From the NCBI GenBank assembly GCA_010692635.1, contig JAAHGL010000004.1, positions 1 through 62,874 of the forward strand: a stretch of 62,874 nt of DNA, in the 5' to 3' direction. Every line of letters begins with the position of its first letter. The first letter of the stretch is position 1. The notes below the pieces were generated by a model. That model was not told where the DNA came from and made no database searches. It worked only from the letters and a program-made list of their open reading frames with translations. The stretch comes from Symploca sp. SIO2C1 (GTDB taxonomy: Bacteria; Cyanobacteriota; Cyanobacteriia; Cyanobacteriales; Coleofasciculaceae). Both the position numbers and the translations under genes were made by a program. Below, in pieces: positions 37,382 to 46,102 of this stretch.

Positions 37382-38401
37382 AAATACTCTTTGGGTAAGC
37401 AGCGTGTTCTCTCTGGAGTTCAACCAACTGGCAATCTTCACTTAGGTAACTATCTAGGAGCAATCCGCAATTGGGTTGCATCTCAAAGTCAATACGATAA
37501 CTTCTTCTGTGTAGTTGATTTACACGCAATTACTGTACCTCACAACCCAGCAACCCTAGCCGCAGATACCTACTCTATAGCTGCCCTCTACTTAGCTTGT
37601 GGGATTGATTTAGAATACTCTACTATCTTTGTCCAATCCCATATTTCTGCCCACAGTGAACTCGCTTGGCTGCTCAACTGTATCACTCCCCTTAACTGGC
37701 TGGAGAGGATGATCCAGTTTAAGGAAAAAGCTCTCAAACAAGGGGAAAATGTCAGTGTTGGTTTACTAGATTACCCGGTACTGATGGCAGCAGATATTTT
37801 ACTCTATGATGCAGATCAAGTACCTGTAGGGGAAGATCAAAAGCAGCACATAGAGTTAACTCGTGATATTGCCATTCGTATCAATGATCAATTTGGCAGC
37901 AAGAAAAAAACCGTATTGAAGCTGCCGGAACCTTTGATTCGCAAGGAAGGTGCTAGGGTGATGAGCTTAACCGATGGTACGCGGAAAATGTCTAAATCTG
38001 ACCCTTCAGAGTTAAGCCGGATTAATTTACTTGACTCTCCAGAAGAGATTAAAAAGAAAATTAAGCGCTGTAAAACTGATGCAGTTAAGGGTTTAGAGTT
38101 TGATAATCCCGAACGTCCAGAGTGCAACAATTTGCTCACTCTCTATACCTTACTATCTGGTAAAAACAAGGAAGAAGTAGCCCAAGAATGTCAGGATATG
38201 GGTTGGGGACAGTTTAAACCCTTACTGACGGAAACAACAATTGAGGCTCTCAAACCAATTCAACAAAAGTATCAAGAAGTGATGGAAGAGAAGGGATATC
38301 TAGAGTCAGTTTTGCGAGAGGGACGACAGCAAGCAGAAGCTGTTGCTAATCAAACTCTTTCCCGAGTAAAAGCTGCTCTTGGTTATTCAGTGCCACTTTG
38401 A
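37376..38401 (+). CDS. trpS: Tryptophanyl-tRNA synthetase
   Basis: TrpS charges tRNA-Trp. The 341-residue class I synthetase shows the HIGH-type motif NLHLGNYLG, the SAHSELAWLLN region, DYPVLMAADILLYDADQVPVG and the KMSKS loop (RKMSKSDPSE). The predicted start ATG at 37376 belongs to the last unit of a heptamer array. An alternative is TTG 37391, giving MGKQRVLSGVQPTGN, which would match the usual family N-terminus more closely. The gene lies 57 bp after the MoaD-like gene, so the array occupies the place of the leader and ribosome binding site. Confidence 0.95.
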   Translation: MSKYSLGKQRVLSGVQPTGNLHLGNYLGAIRNWVASQSQYDNFFCVVDLHAITVPHNPATLAADTYSIAALYLACGIDLEYSTIFVQSHISAHSELAWLLNCITPLNWLERMIQFKEKALKQGENVSVGLLDYPVLMAADILLYDADQVPVGEDQKQHIELTRDIAIRINDQFGSKKKTVLKLPEPLIRKEGARVMSLTDGTRKMSKSDPSELSRINLLDSPEEIKKKIKRCKTDAVKGLEFDNPERPECNNLLTLYTLLSGKNKEEVAQECQDMGWGQFKPLLTETTIEALKPIQQKYQEVMEEKGYLESVLREGRQQAEAVANQTLSRVKAALGYSVPL

Positions 38402-38406
38402 CAGCT

Positions 38407-38533
38407 TATAGCGTTTCTCATTTAGATGAGGTACAAAGATCCTGGTTTTTGGGAATTGGGAATTGGGAATTGGGAATTGGGAATTGGGAATTGGGAATTG
38501 GATCTGTACCTCACGGATGCGAGAACTGCTATA
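38407..38533. repeat. Palindromic element carrying GGGAATT heptamers, copy 2
   Basis: Arms at 38407-38442 and 38500-38533 match those of 34222-34327. The internal GGGAATT array is exactly 21 bp longer. It directly follows trpS and could act as its terminator. Confidence 0.88.
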
Positions 38534-38539
38534 TTTTCT

Positions 38540-38625
38540 TTATAAATGAAGAGGTCTTAGACCAAATTAACCAATTATCAATTATCCATTATCAATTATC
38601 AATTATCCATTATCAATTGATAAGC
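38540..38625. repeat. AATTGAT array plus GGTCTAAGACC-type palindrome, copy 3 (reversed)
   Basis: The palindrome GGTCTTAGACC is at 38553-38563, with ATAAATGAAGA before it and TTATCAA/TTATCCA units after it. It abuts the preceding palindromic element. Confidence 0.75.
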
Positions 38626-38650
38626 TAGTCTTGTCCAAAAATTAACTAAC

Positions 38651-40003
38651 TCAAAAACCTATAGGTATCCATAAACCAGTTTCAGCATCAATTATCTCGC
38701 TGGTGGTAGTTCTAGCAGCAACAGCTGTTGCTTGACCATTTGGTCCAACATAACAGGTAAACATGATCTTTTTTAAGCCATTACCTAGATCAATTTCCGG
38801 CATTTCACAATGCTCTTGGAATACAGCGAGTTGATTGAGATACTCTTCATCTCCTGGCTGGAAATTCCAAGTTAGGGATTCCGGCTGAACTTGAGTATGT
38901 TGTTTAACTGCTGCACCTTCTCTTCCCAAAATTGGCTTTTCCCACCACTTGTCACAATTTTGAGCAGCGTCTACTTCCCGAAAGTAAGTTTTGGGGATAT
39001 GATTTTGAATAGTTTTTACAATATCAGGATCAAATTCATCTAAACATTCATGCAAAATTGCCATAAAAGCTTTGTTTTGCATGACATCCGCTAAAATCGA
39101 AGGTAGTTTGATTACGCGATCGCGATAAGTCAATTCTGCCATGTAATCCCACGGTCTAGCAGGAGTATCTAAGATATTAGGAGGTTGGTTAATTCCTTCG
39201 CCAATATCCTCGACAAACCATTCGTTGGGATAGTGAACCATCAGCATTTTGACGAGTTGATTGTGAGCATAGAGTGCAGGTTCGGCTTGGGGATGAGACT
39301 CAAATACCAAATCATCAGTAAAGCAGCTGATTGATTCTTCATACAAGCTATACATTCCTTGGCGAGTTGCCATCGCTAGAATATCTTCTATATAGCTTTG
39401 GGGAACTGAAAAACATAAGGGAAACTTAGATAAATCAATCCCATAGATTTGGGCAATTTCTGAAACGTATTGGTAAAACAGAGCAGCGTGAGTTTCAAAA
39501 GCTTTGGGATTAGGATCTTGTAAACCAAAATGTTCAGCAACAAACATATTACCCACAAAAGATTCCCAGAAGAAGGTTGGTGTTGCTACATTTGCTTCTA
39601 AGATCCGGATATTCTTAGGTTCATAATGTTCTGAGTAAAATGCCGAGGGGTGAATGGCAATATCAAATCTCATATCAGGGGGTAGAATACCTCCTTTGAG
39701 GATATGAGGAATGTAGTCGGGTAGATAGCCACACTCCAACAAATCTTCTTCTGAAAACTCCTCAACAATATACTTACACCCTACAGCATAAACTTGCCAA
39801 ACTTGCTGTGCTATTTGTTTGATGTATTCAATCAAAGCTGGTTTGACTTGGATGGCATCGAAGACAACATACTTTTGAGATGGCTCTCCATTTTCTACAT
39901 CTCCCATCATGGTAAGTACATCGAAGCCGAAAGTAGCTTCCGCAGGCATTTCTCTGAAAAACTTCCATTTATCTTTGCCAGCCAGCTTTTCTTGGAAACT
40001 CAT
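38651..40003 (-). CDS. Glutathionylspermidine synthase-like ATP-grasp protein
   Basis: The 450-residue product has the style of the glutathionylspermidine synthase ATP-grasp family. It shows [13 protein letters not shown], then [19 protein letters not shown] (the acidic/Asn substrate patch), a central [18 protein letters not shown], and a C-terminal [14 protein letters not shown] that could bind ATP phosphates. Such enzymes ligate a carboxylate to an amine using ATP. The real substrate here is unknown, and many bacterial homologues do not act on spermidine. The ATG is only ten bases from a GGGAATT array, so there is little room for a normal promoter or ribosome site close to the start. Confidence 0.62.
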   Translation of the reverse strand: MSFQEKLAGKDKWKFFREMPAEATFGFDVLTMMGDVENGEPSQKYVVFDAIQVKPALIEYIKQIAQQVWQVYAVGCKYIVEEFSEEDLLECGYLPDYIPHILKGGILPPDMRFDIAIHPSAFYSEHYEPKNIRILEANVATPTFFWESFVGNMFVAEHFGLQDPNPKAFETHAALFYQYVSEIAQIYGIDLSKFPLCFSVPQSYIEDILAMATRQGMYSLYEESISCFTDDLVFESHPQAEPALYAHNQLVKMLMVHYPNEWFVEDIGEGINQPPNILDTPARPWDYMAELTYRDRVIKLPSILADVMQNKAFMAILHECLDEFDPDIVKTIQNHIPKTYFREVDAAQNCDKWWEKPILGREGAAVKQHTQVQPESLTWNFQPGDEEYLNQLAVFQEHCEMPEIDLGNGLKKIMFTCYVGPNGQATAVAARTTTSEIIDAETGLWIPIGF

Positions 40004-40013
40004 TAGTTAATAT

Positions 40014-40128
40014 TGGGAATTGGGAATTGGGAATTGGGAATTGGGAATTGGGAATTGGGAATTGGGAATTGGGAATTGGGAATTGGGAATTGGGAATTGG
40101 GAATTGGGAATTGGGAATTGGGAATTGA
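40014..40128. repeat. GGGAATT array (~16 units) at the ATP-grasp gene start
   Basis: Perfect GGGAATT units without the palindromic arms seen at the other two sites. It lies immediately upstream of the minus-strand gene. Short TCTCCCTTG repeats follow at 40137-40170. Confidence 0.93.
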
Positions 40129-40188
40129 GAATATCATCCTTGTCTCCCTTGTCTCCCTTGTCTCCCTTGTCTTCCCCATCTCCCCAGC

Positions 40189-40722
40189 CTAGCCGCCACT
40201 ACCAAAACCTCTACTACCAGAGCCACCAACTTTTGAACCTCTAGCTGCACCCTTACCAGTGTTCAAGTTGCTGCTACCCACACCACTACCTGATGCTTTT
40301 ACAGGTGATTTACCAAAACTTGCACTAGTATAAGGTTTGCCAATTTTACCAGTTGTTCGCAGAACACTACCGTCACTACCAACTTTAGGTGAGCCATTAC
40401 TATTAACTACAACTGGTTGGGATAGGGTTACTGTAGAACCTGGATTGAGACGAGTTGAAGGTTTAGTACTTGGCATTTCAATAATAGTCCTGGTTCTGCC
40501 ACTACCTTGAGGACTATAGTACAGTATATGAGTCGCAGGATGACGATAGTAGCCTCCTCTGTTGTAGTTATCACAATCATCTTCCCAAGTTGTTGTGATC
40601 TTACTATCATCACAAACACGCGCATTATTGACTGTTACTGGAGTCCGTCGTGAAGCACAAGCAACAGTTAAGGTAGATAAAATCGCTATTACGGTAAAAA
40701 GGCGTAAACGAGGTAATAACAT
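40189..40722 (-). CDS. Secreted or lipoprotein-like small Gly/Ser-rich protein
   Basis: The 177-residue product starts with a signal-like segment ([20 protein letters not shown]). The Cys could be a lipoprotein acceptor, although Thr at -3 is not ideal. The middle contains [17 protein letters not shown], with two close Cys pairs. The second half is Ser/Gly/Lys-rich and ends in a glycine-rich tail (SRGFGSGG). I recognise no family. Location is probably periplasm or outer membrane side. It has no clear operon partner. Confidence 0.6.
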   Translation of the reverse strand: MLLPRLRLFTVIAILSTLTVACASRRTPVTVNNARVCDDSKITTTWEDDCDNYNRGGYYRHPATHILYYSPQGSGRTRTIIEMPSTKPSTRLNPGSTVTLSQPVVVNSNGSPKVGSDGSVLRTTGKIGKPYTSASFGKSPVKASGSGVGSSNLNTGKGAARGSKVGGSGSRGFGSGG

Positions 40723-41325
40723 GACATTTTTTCCTAATGACTAACAACTAATTCTGTGAATCTCTACAAAAGCTTTGCTGTTAAGTTCAGTAATGTCTGC
40801 TCCTAGTTACAAAGATTTACATCTTTAAGTTGCACTTGACAAAATTAAAGCTCTGAGTTGTTTAAGTACTTAATGTATCAAGAATTACTAGTCATATCTA
40901 ATAAATTACGTAAATACCGATTGTGCCAGTTAAGGTATCGAATGACAGTTACCATAATCAGATTCTTCTACCTACAAGGTTAGATAAGATTTCAGTGCAA
41001 TTGCTCTGGAGAGAGAATAAATACAGAGCCTTTTTTTATATAATGTTAGTACCTTAGACCCAAGTGCTTCATTACGTAAGCTTAGCTTTCCCAAAACTTC
41101 CGTTCGGCATTGTCTAGATCTCGCTGTTGAGAGTTAAGTAAACTATTCACGAGCGCGATCGCTATTTATAAATGTAAAGAAAAAGTAATATTTCTTTACC
41201 TAGATTTTCCAAGCCGAACTGTGTAAGCACATCAGGGTCGCATCTATAAAAAGTTTAGGAAACAAAGCTTAGCAAGAGTAAAAAATCCGCTAGTGAGCTG
41301 AAACTTTTGTCAGAGGATAGCTGAG
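40723..41325. other. AT-rich intergenic region, no gene seen
   Basis: About 600 bases between divergent genes. Apart from one HIP1-like GCGATCGC site near 41156, I see no repeat, tRNA or open frame of note. It may simply be a long regulatory region. Confidence 0.5.
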
Positions 41326-42264
41326 ATGTTTAATTCTACCAAGGTAATGATCAGTGCTTGTGTTGAGCAACTACAAACTGGCTACCGCTTTATGTACGGT
41401 GCATATAAACCAAATTATGCCAACGTTATTGGCTGGGCAGCTAAACTAATTTTAGATAATCTTGTCAAGGGCAATGCCCCTTACCATAATATTGAGCATA
41501 CCGTATTAGTCACCCTCGCAGGACAAGAAATATTAAGAGGCAAGCAGCTCTTTGAAGGTGATACCAGTGTTTATTGTGACGATTGGTTACATTTTATTAT
41601 TTCTTTGTTATGCCATGACATTGGCTATGTTAAAGGAGTTTGCCATAGAGATCAGGTAAACGAAAATTTGTATGCTACAGGTATAAGCAATGAGATGGTT
41701 ACTCTCCCTGCAGATTCCACTGATGCCAGCCTTGCTCCTTACCATGTAGACCGAGGTAAACTATTTGTCGAAGAACATTTTTCTGGTCACCCGCTGATTG
41801 ATGTGGAAGTGATTAAGCGCAATATTGAGTTGACTCGCTTCCCTGTACCCCGTGATGAAGAGTATCAAGACACCTGCAACTATCCTGGTTTAGCTCGTGC
41901 TGCTGATCTAATTGGTCAACTGAGTGATCCACGCTACTTGCAAAAAATTCCTGGTTTGTTTAAGGAGTTTGAAGAAGTCGGCGCGAATAAAGCTTTAGGT
42001 TACCACCATCCCCAAGACTTACGTTCTGGCTTACCAAATTTTTATCGTCATCAAGTTCATCCTTATATCCCAGAAGCGGTGCAATATCTAGAAGTAACGC
42101 CAGAGGGTAGGCAGATTCTCGTGAACCTCTACACCAATGTACAGCAGGGGGTACAGGGACGACATCAGAAATCTGCGAAGAAATATCTGAGGAAGGATTT
42201 GATTCCCCAACCCTTCAAAAAGATAGAGCACAAAAATAAAGTAGCGGTTGGTTGTAGAGGATAA
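41326..42264 (+). CDS. HD-domain metal-dependent phosphohydrolase
   Basis: The 312-residue cytoplasmic protein shows an HD/PDE-like metal site: HNIEHTVLVTLAGQEIL, then LLCHDIGYVKGVC with the HD pair, and DASLAPYHVDRGKLF with a further His and Asp. Proteins of this type hydrolyse nucleotides or cyclic nucleotides; the substrate is not evident. The C-terminus (FKKIEHKNKVAVGCRG) ends at a TAA inside the first unit of an AATTGAT array, so the repeat defines the stop codon. It starts with ATG. Confidence 0.78.
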   Translation: MFNSTKVMISACVEQLQTGYRFMYGAYKPNYANVIGWAAKLILDNLVKGNAPYHNIEHTVLVTLAGQEILRGKQLFEGDTSVYCDDWLHFIISLLCHDIGYVKGVCHRDQVNENLYATGISNEMVTLPADSTDASLAPYHVDRGKLFVEEHFSGHPLIDVEVIKRNIELTRFPVPRDEEYQDTCNYPGLARAADLIGQLSDPRYLQKIPGLFKEFEEVGANKALGYHHPQDLRSGLPNFYRHQVHPYIPEAVQYLEVTPEGRQILVNLYTNVQQGVQGRHQKSAKKYLRKDLIPQPFKKIEHKNKVAVGCRG

Positions 42265-42301
42265 TTGATAATTGATAATTGATAATTGATAATTGATAAT
42301 T
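42261..42301. repeat. AATTGAT array at the 3' end of the HD gene
   Basis: Five to six ATAATTG units begin exactly where the coding sequence ends. The first unit gives the TAA stop. Confidence 0.85.
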
Positions 42302-42528
42302 GGGGATTTTTCCATTGTCTCCTTATCTACCCTGGCTTCCCCATCCCCCCATCTCTCAGTTTCTTACTTCTGCAAGAAGTCTAGTGTAGCTCAGGGGAAA
42401 TAAGTGATCAGTTAAAAAAGGTTAAAAAGCTTTTACAGTAAGCTTTCTTCCCTTCTGTCTTCTGCCTTGGAGCCTCCTGCCTTCTTGTACTAGTATGTTG
42501 AGAGTTCATCGAACCTATGTGAAAACGG

Positions 42529-44361
42529 GTGTCAAAATCACAATTACAGCAGCTGCTAACTACTACAACCAAGGGAAAAAGGAAGAAGTCAGCGCCTCCT
42601 TTGGTGCGTCTGCTTAATTATGGTAGAAAATATCGTACCTTGATTTGGCAAGCGATCGCTTGCTCGATTATCAATAAAATCTTTGATTTAGCGCCACCAG
42701 TGTTAATCGGTGCAGCGGTGGATGTGGTAGTTCAGCAAGAGGACTCCTTCATCGCTAGACTGGGAGTCACTGATACTTTTAGCCAACTGTTAGTTCTAGC
42801 TTTCCTCAGCTTCCTGGTTTGGGGATTAGAATCTATTTTTCAGTATGCCTACAACCGATTATGGCGTAATCTGGCACAGGCGATGCAGCATGATTTGCGT
42901 CTTGATGCCTATGAGCATTTGCAATCCCTAGAACTAGCTTATTTTGAGGACAGCAGTACGGGAGGGTTGATGTCAATTCTCAGTGATGATATCAACCAAC
43001 TAGAGCGCTTTTTGGATGTCGGAGCTAATCAGATTCTCCAGTTAAGCACAACAGTGCTAATTATCGGTACTGCCTTTATGGTACTAGCTCCCAATGTCGC
43101 TTGGATGACTATTTTACCGATACCTTTTATCCTCTGGGGTTCCATTGCTTTTCAACGCTTGTTGGCTCCTCGCTATGCTGAAGTTCGAGAGCAGGTAAGT
43201 CTACTTAATGGGCAGTTGTCCAATAATCTCACAGGTATCACCACCATTAAAAGTTTTACTGCTGAAGAGTATGAATTAGGCAGAATTGCTGCTCAAAGTG
43301 AAGCTTACCGCCTCAGTAACCGGCGAGCAATTACTCTTTCTGCTGCTTTTGTACCCTTGATTCGGATGATCATTTTGGTAGGCTTTACCAGTATTTTGTT
43401 GTTTGGTGGCACCGAAGCAGTAGCAGGCAGATTATCTGTAGGAACATACAGTGTGTTAGTGTTTATGACTCAGCGTTTGCTTTGGCCATTAACACGCCTA
43501 GGTGATACTCTCGATCAGTACCAACGGGCAATGGCTTCTACCACCAGGGTAATGAATCTCTTAGATACTCCTATCGCCGTCCGTTCAGGAGATATTGCCT
43601 TGCCTGTAGGTAAAGTAAAAGGGGAGTTAGTCTTAGAAGATATCACCTTTGCTTACCACCATCGGGCTCCAGCCATCCAACATCTTTCCCTAAACATCCA
43701 TCCAGGTAAAACCATTGGCATTGTCGGTGCCACAGGTTCTGGTAAAAGTACCCTAGTCAAACTCTTATTGCGGTTATATGAAGTACAAGCAGGGAAAATT
43801 ACCCTTGATGGCATTGAAATTAATCAATTGCAGTTGCAGGATTTACGTCGCGCCATTGGTTTAGTGAGCCAGGATGTCTTTTTATTTCATGGCACAGTCA
43901 GGGAGAATATCGCCTACGGCAGTTTTGATGCTACCCTACCAGAGATCATGGCAGCAGCAGAAATTGCTGAAGCCCAAGAATTTATCGACCAACTACCCCA
44001 AGGCTATGAGACAATTGTCGGGGAAAGAGGTCAGAAATTGTCTGGAGGACAAAAACAGCGGATTGCGATCGCACGAGCAGTGTTAAAAGATCCTCCAGTG
44101 CTAATTCTGGATGAAGCAACTTCCGCAGTCGATAATGAGACAGAAGCAGCAATTCAAAGATCACTAGAAAAGATTACCAAAAATCGGACAACCATTGCGA
44201 TCGCTCATCGTCTTTCCACTGTACGCAATGCCGATTGTATTTATGTCATGGAGCAAGGCAAATTAGTCGAGCAAGGAACCCACGAGCAACTCTTAGAGCA
44301 ACAGGGGATTTATGCAACCCTTTGGCAAGTACAATCTGGTGCGCAAGTAATGAACATCTGA
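42529..44361 (+). CDS. ABC exporter, fused permease-ATPase
   Basis: The 610-residue half-transporter has an N-terminal six-helix type I exporter domain (about 40-330) and a C-terminal ATPase: Walker [11 protein letters not shown]-loop [21 protein letters not shown], signature LSGGQKQR, Walker [12 protein letters not shown] and H-loop [13 protein letters not shown]. It resembles MsbA/MdlB-type lipid or drug exporters. It starts with GTG at 42529 (MSKSQLQQ). It probably works as a homodimer in the cytoplasmic membrane. Substrate is unknown and neighbours give no hint. Confidence 0.92.
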   Translation: MSKSQLQQLLTTTTKGKRKKSAPPLVRLLNYGRKYRTLIWQAIACSIINKIFDLAPPVLIGAAVDVVVQQEDSFIARLGVTDTFSQLLVLAFLSFLVWGLESIFQYAYNRLWRNLAQAMQHDLRLDAYEHLQSLELAYFEDSSTGGLMSILSDDINQLERFLDVGANQILQLSTTVLIIGTAFMVLAPNVAWMTILPIPFILWGSIAFQRLLAPRYAEVREQVSLLNGQLSNNLTGITTIKSFTAEEYELGRIAAQSEAYRLSNRRAITLSAAFVPLIRMIILVGFTSILLFGGTEAVAGRLSVGTYSVLVFMTQRLLWPLTRLGDTLDQYQRAMASTTRVMNLLDTPIAVRSGDIALPVGKVKGELVLEDITFAYHHRAPAIQHLSLNIHPGKTIGIVGATGSGKSTLVKLLLRLYEVQAGKITLDGIEINQLQLQDLRRAIGLVSQDVFLFHGTVRENIAYGSFDATLPEIMAAAEIAEAQEFIDQLPQGYETIVGERGQKLSGGQKQRIAIARAVLKDPPVLILDEATSAVDNETEAAIQRSLEKITKNRTTIAIAHRLSTVRNADCIYVMEQGKLVEQGTHEQLLEQQGIYATLWQVQSGAQVMNI

Positions 44362-44676
44362 ACTCATTACTTTCGAGGAACACGCTCATGCGCTAATGGC
44401 TAATGGCTAATGGCTAATGGCTAATGGTTAATTGCTAATTGCTAATCTCTGAATAAACAATGAATGAATTTTTAATTTTTAATTCGCCGTCAGGCGCTCA
44501 TTACTTTAAAACCCGAATCAATTATTCTCCCAAAAAAACACACTTAATCTAACAGAGCCATTTTTTTCTAAATTCTAAATTCTAAATTCTAAATTCTAAA
44601 TTTCCCTCATATGGCACTGAAGTCTGTATAGCCCTTAAGATGATTAAGAATACTCACTTGCAACTCTAGACAATTC
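44362..44676. other. Intergenic region with two heptamer arrays
   Basis: It holds an AATGGCT array with its conserved flank (44366-44440) and an AATTCTA array (about 44570-44601). No glycine riboswitch is recognisable upstream of gcvT. Confidence 0.6.
44366..44440. repeat. AATGGCT array with conserved flank, copy 2
   Basis: Flank TTTCGAGGAACACGCTCATG leads into CGCTAATGGC and about five units. It is equivalent to 23888-23966 (reversed) and 62670-62742. Confidence 0.75.
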
Positions 44677-45825
44677 GTGGCCAACTCAGAACCATCAAAA
44701 TCAGAAACTACTCCCCTTTCTCGAACACCCTTATTTGAGCTAGCAGTAGAACAGAAGGCGCGGCTAACTGCCTTTTCCGGTTGGGAAATGCCAGTACTCT
44801 ACAGCAGTATTTCCACTGAACATGAAGCAGTACGCACTTCCGCAGGGATGTTTGATATCTCCCACATGGGGAAATTTGCCTTGAGGGGTAAACAGCTGCG
44901 GCAACACTTACAGCATTTGGTACCGTCGGATTTAACCCGGTTGTCAGTGGGTGCTGCTCAGTACACTGTTTTGTTAAATACTCAAGGTGGCATTATTGAT
45001 GACATCATCTTCTACTATCAAGGTGAAGATGAAAGTGGTGAGGAGCGGGGTATGATGATTGTCAACGCTGCCACTCTTAGGAAAGACAAAGCTTGGATCT
45101 TAGCTAATCTAGAAGCTGCTCCGGTTAATTTCCAAGATCTTTCCCCAGAAAAAGTCTTAATTGCAGTTCAGGGACCCCAAGCAGTTACCCATCTTCAATC
45201 CCTAGTTGAGGAAGACTTAACCCAAATCAAAGCCTTTGGACATTTAGAAGCAACCATATTAGGTAAACCTGCTTTTATGGCTAGAACCGGTTATACCGGA
45301 GAAGATGGATTTGAGGTGATGGTAGCTCCAGAGGTAGGGGTACAACTATGGCGTAATCTTCTGAGTGGTGGTGTAACCCCCTGTGGCTTGGGTGCTAGAG
45401 ATACCCTAAGATTGGAAGCAGCAATGGCACTTTATGGACAAGATATTGACGATACTACTACTCCCTTAGAAGCTGGCTTAAGTTGGTTAGTTGATCTGGA
45501 TACTAAAGATGAGTTTATTGGACGTTCAGTGCTAGAGCAACAAAAAGCAACTGGGGTAGAAAAACGCTTAGTGGGTATTGAAATGCAGAGCCGTCATATT
45601 GCTCGTCACGGTTACCCCATCATCTCCGAAGGAAAAAAAGTAGGAGAGGTTACCAGTGGTACATTAGCACCAACTCTAGGAAAAGCGATCGCTTTAGCTT
45701 ATGTTCCCTTGCAATTGGCAAAGATTGGACAACAATTAGAAGTAGAAATCCGGAACAAGACTCATCCTGCAATTATCGTCAAAAAACCCTTTTATCGCTC
45801 AAAAAATCGCCCATCCCGTAAATGA
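44677..45825 (+). CDS. gcvT: Aminomethyltransferase (glycine cleavage T protein)
   Basis: GcvT transfers the methylene group from the aminomethyl-lipoyl H protein to tetrahydrofolate, releasing ammonia. In cyanobacteria this serves photorespiratory glycine breakdown. The 382-residue product shows PLFELAVEQKARLTAFSGWEMP, MFDISHMGKF, GYTGEDGFEVM, GLGARDTLRLEAAM and GRSVLEQQK, all standard for the family. It starts with GTG at 44677. The other gcv genes are not in the window. Confidence 0.96.
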   Translation: MANSEPSKSETTPLSRTPLFELAVEQKARLTAFSGWEMPVLYSSISTEHEAVRTSAGMFDISHMGKFALRGKQLRQHLQHLVPSDLTRLSVGAAQYTVLLNTQGGIIDDIIFYYQGEDESGEERGMMIVNAATLRKDKAWILANLEAAPVNFQDLSPEKVLIAVQGPQAVTHLQSLVEEDLTQIKAFGHLEATILGKPAFMARTGYTGEDGFEVMVAPEVGVQLWRNLLSGGVTPCGLGARDTLRLEAAMALYGQDIDDTTTPLEAGLSWLVDLDTKDEFIGRSVLEQQKATGVEKRLVGIEMQSRHIARHGYPIISEGKKVGEVTSGTLAPTLGKAIALAYVPLQLAKIGQQLEVEIRNKTHPAIIVKKPFYRSKNRPSRK

Positions 45826-45865
45826 GGGGGATGGGGAGATAGGGGAGATAGGGGAGACCTGGAGA

Positions 45866-45966
45866 CAATTCATAATTAATTCATAATTTTCAATTCACAA
45901 TTCACAATTAATTCACAATTTTCAATTCACAATTCACAATTAATTCACAATTTTCAATTCCCAATT
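45866..45966. repeat. CAATTCA/AATTAAT short tandem repeats
   Basis: CAATTCACAATTCA-type units in a roughly 30-bp higher-order period fill most of the gap between gcvT and the haemagglutinin gene. Confidence 0.75.
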
Positions 45967-46102
45967 CCCTAACTTTTTCTAATTTTTCCTAATTTTCTCT
46001 GAAAATAGAAAATTTATACCAAAGTAGAGTTTATTTTTGGTGTAAAAAGTAAATAAGATTTGAAAGAGATGGTAATCATTTAGCTTAAGGGTTCATCTTG
46101 CC

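Noticed and set aside
40020-40244. Open frame encoding GIGNWEL repeats
   Set aside because: It is only translation of the GGGAATT array.
44440-44676. Glycine riboswitch upstream of gcvT
   Set aside because: No paired aptamer-like structure was recognised; the region is mostly repeats.
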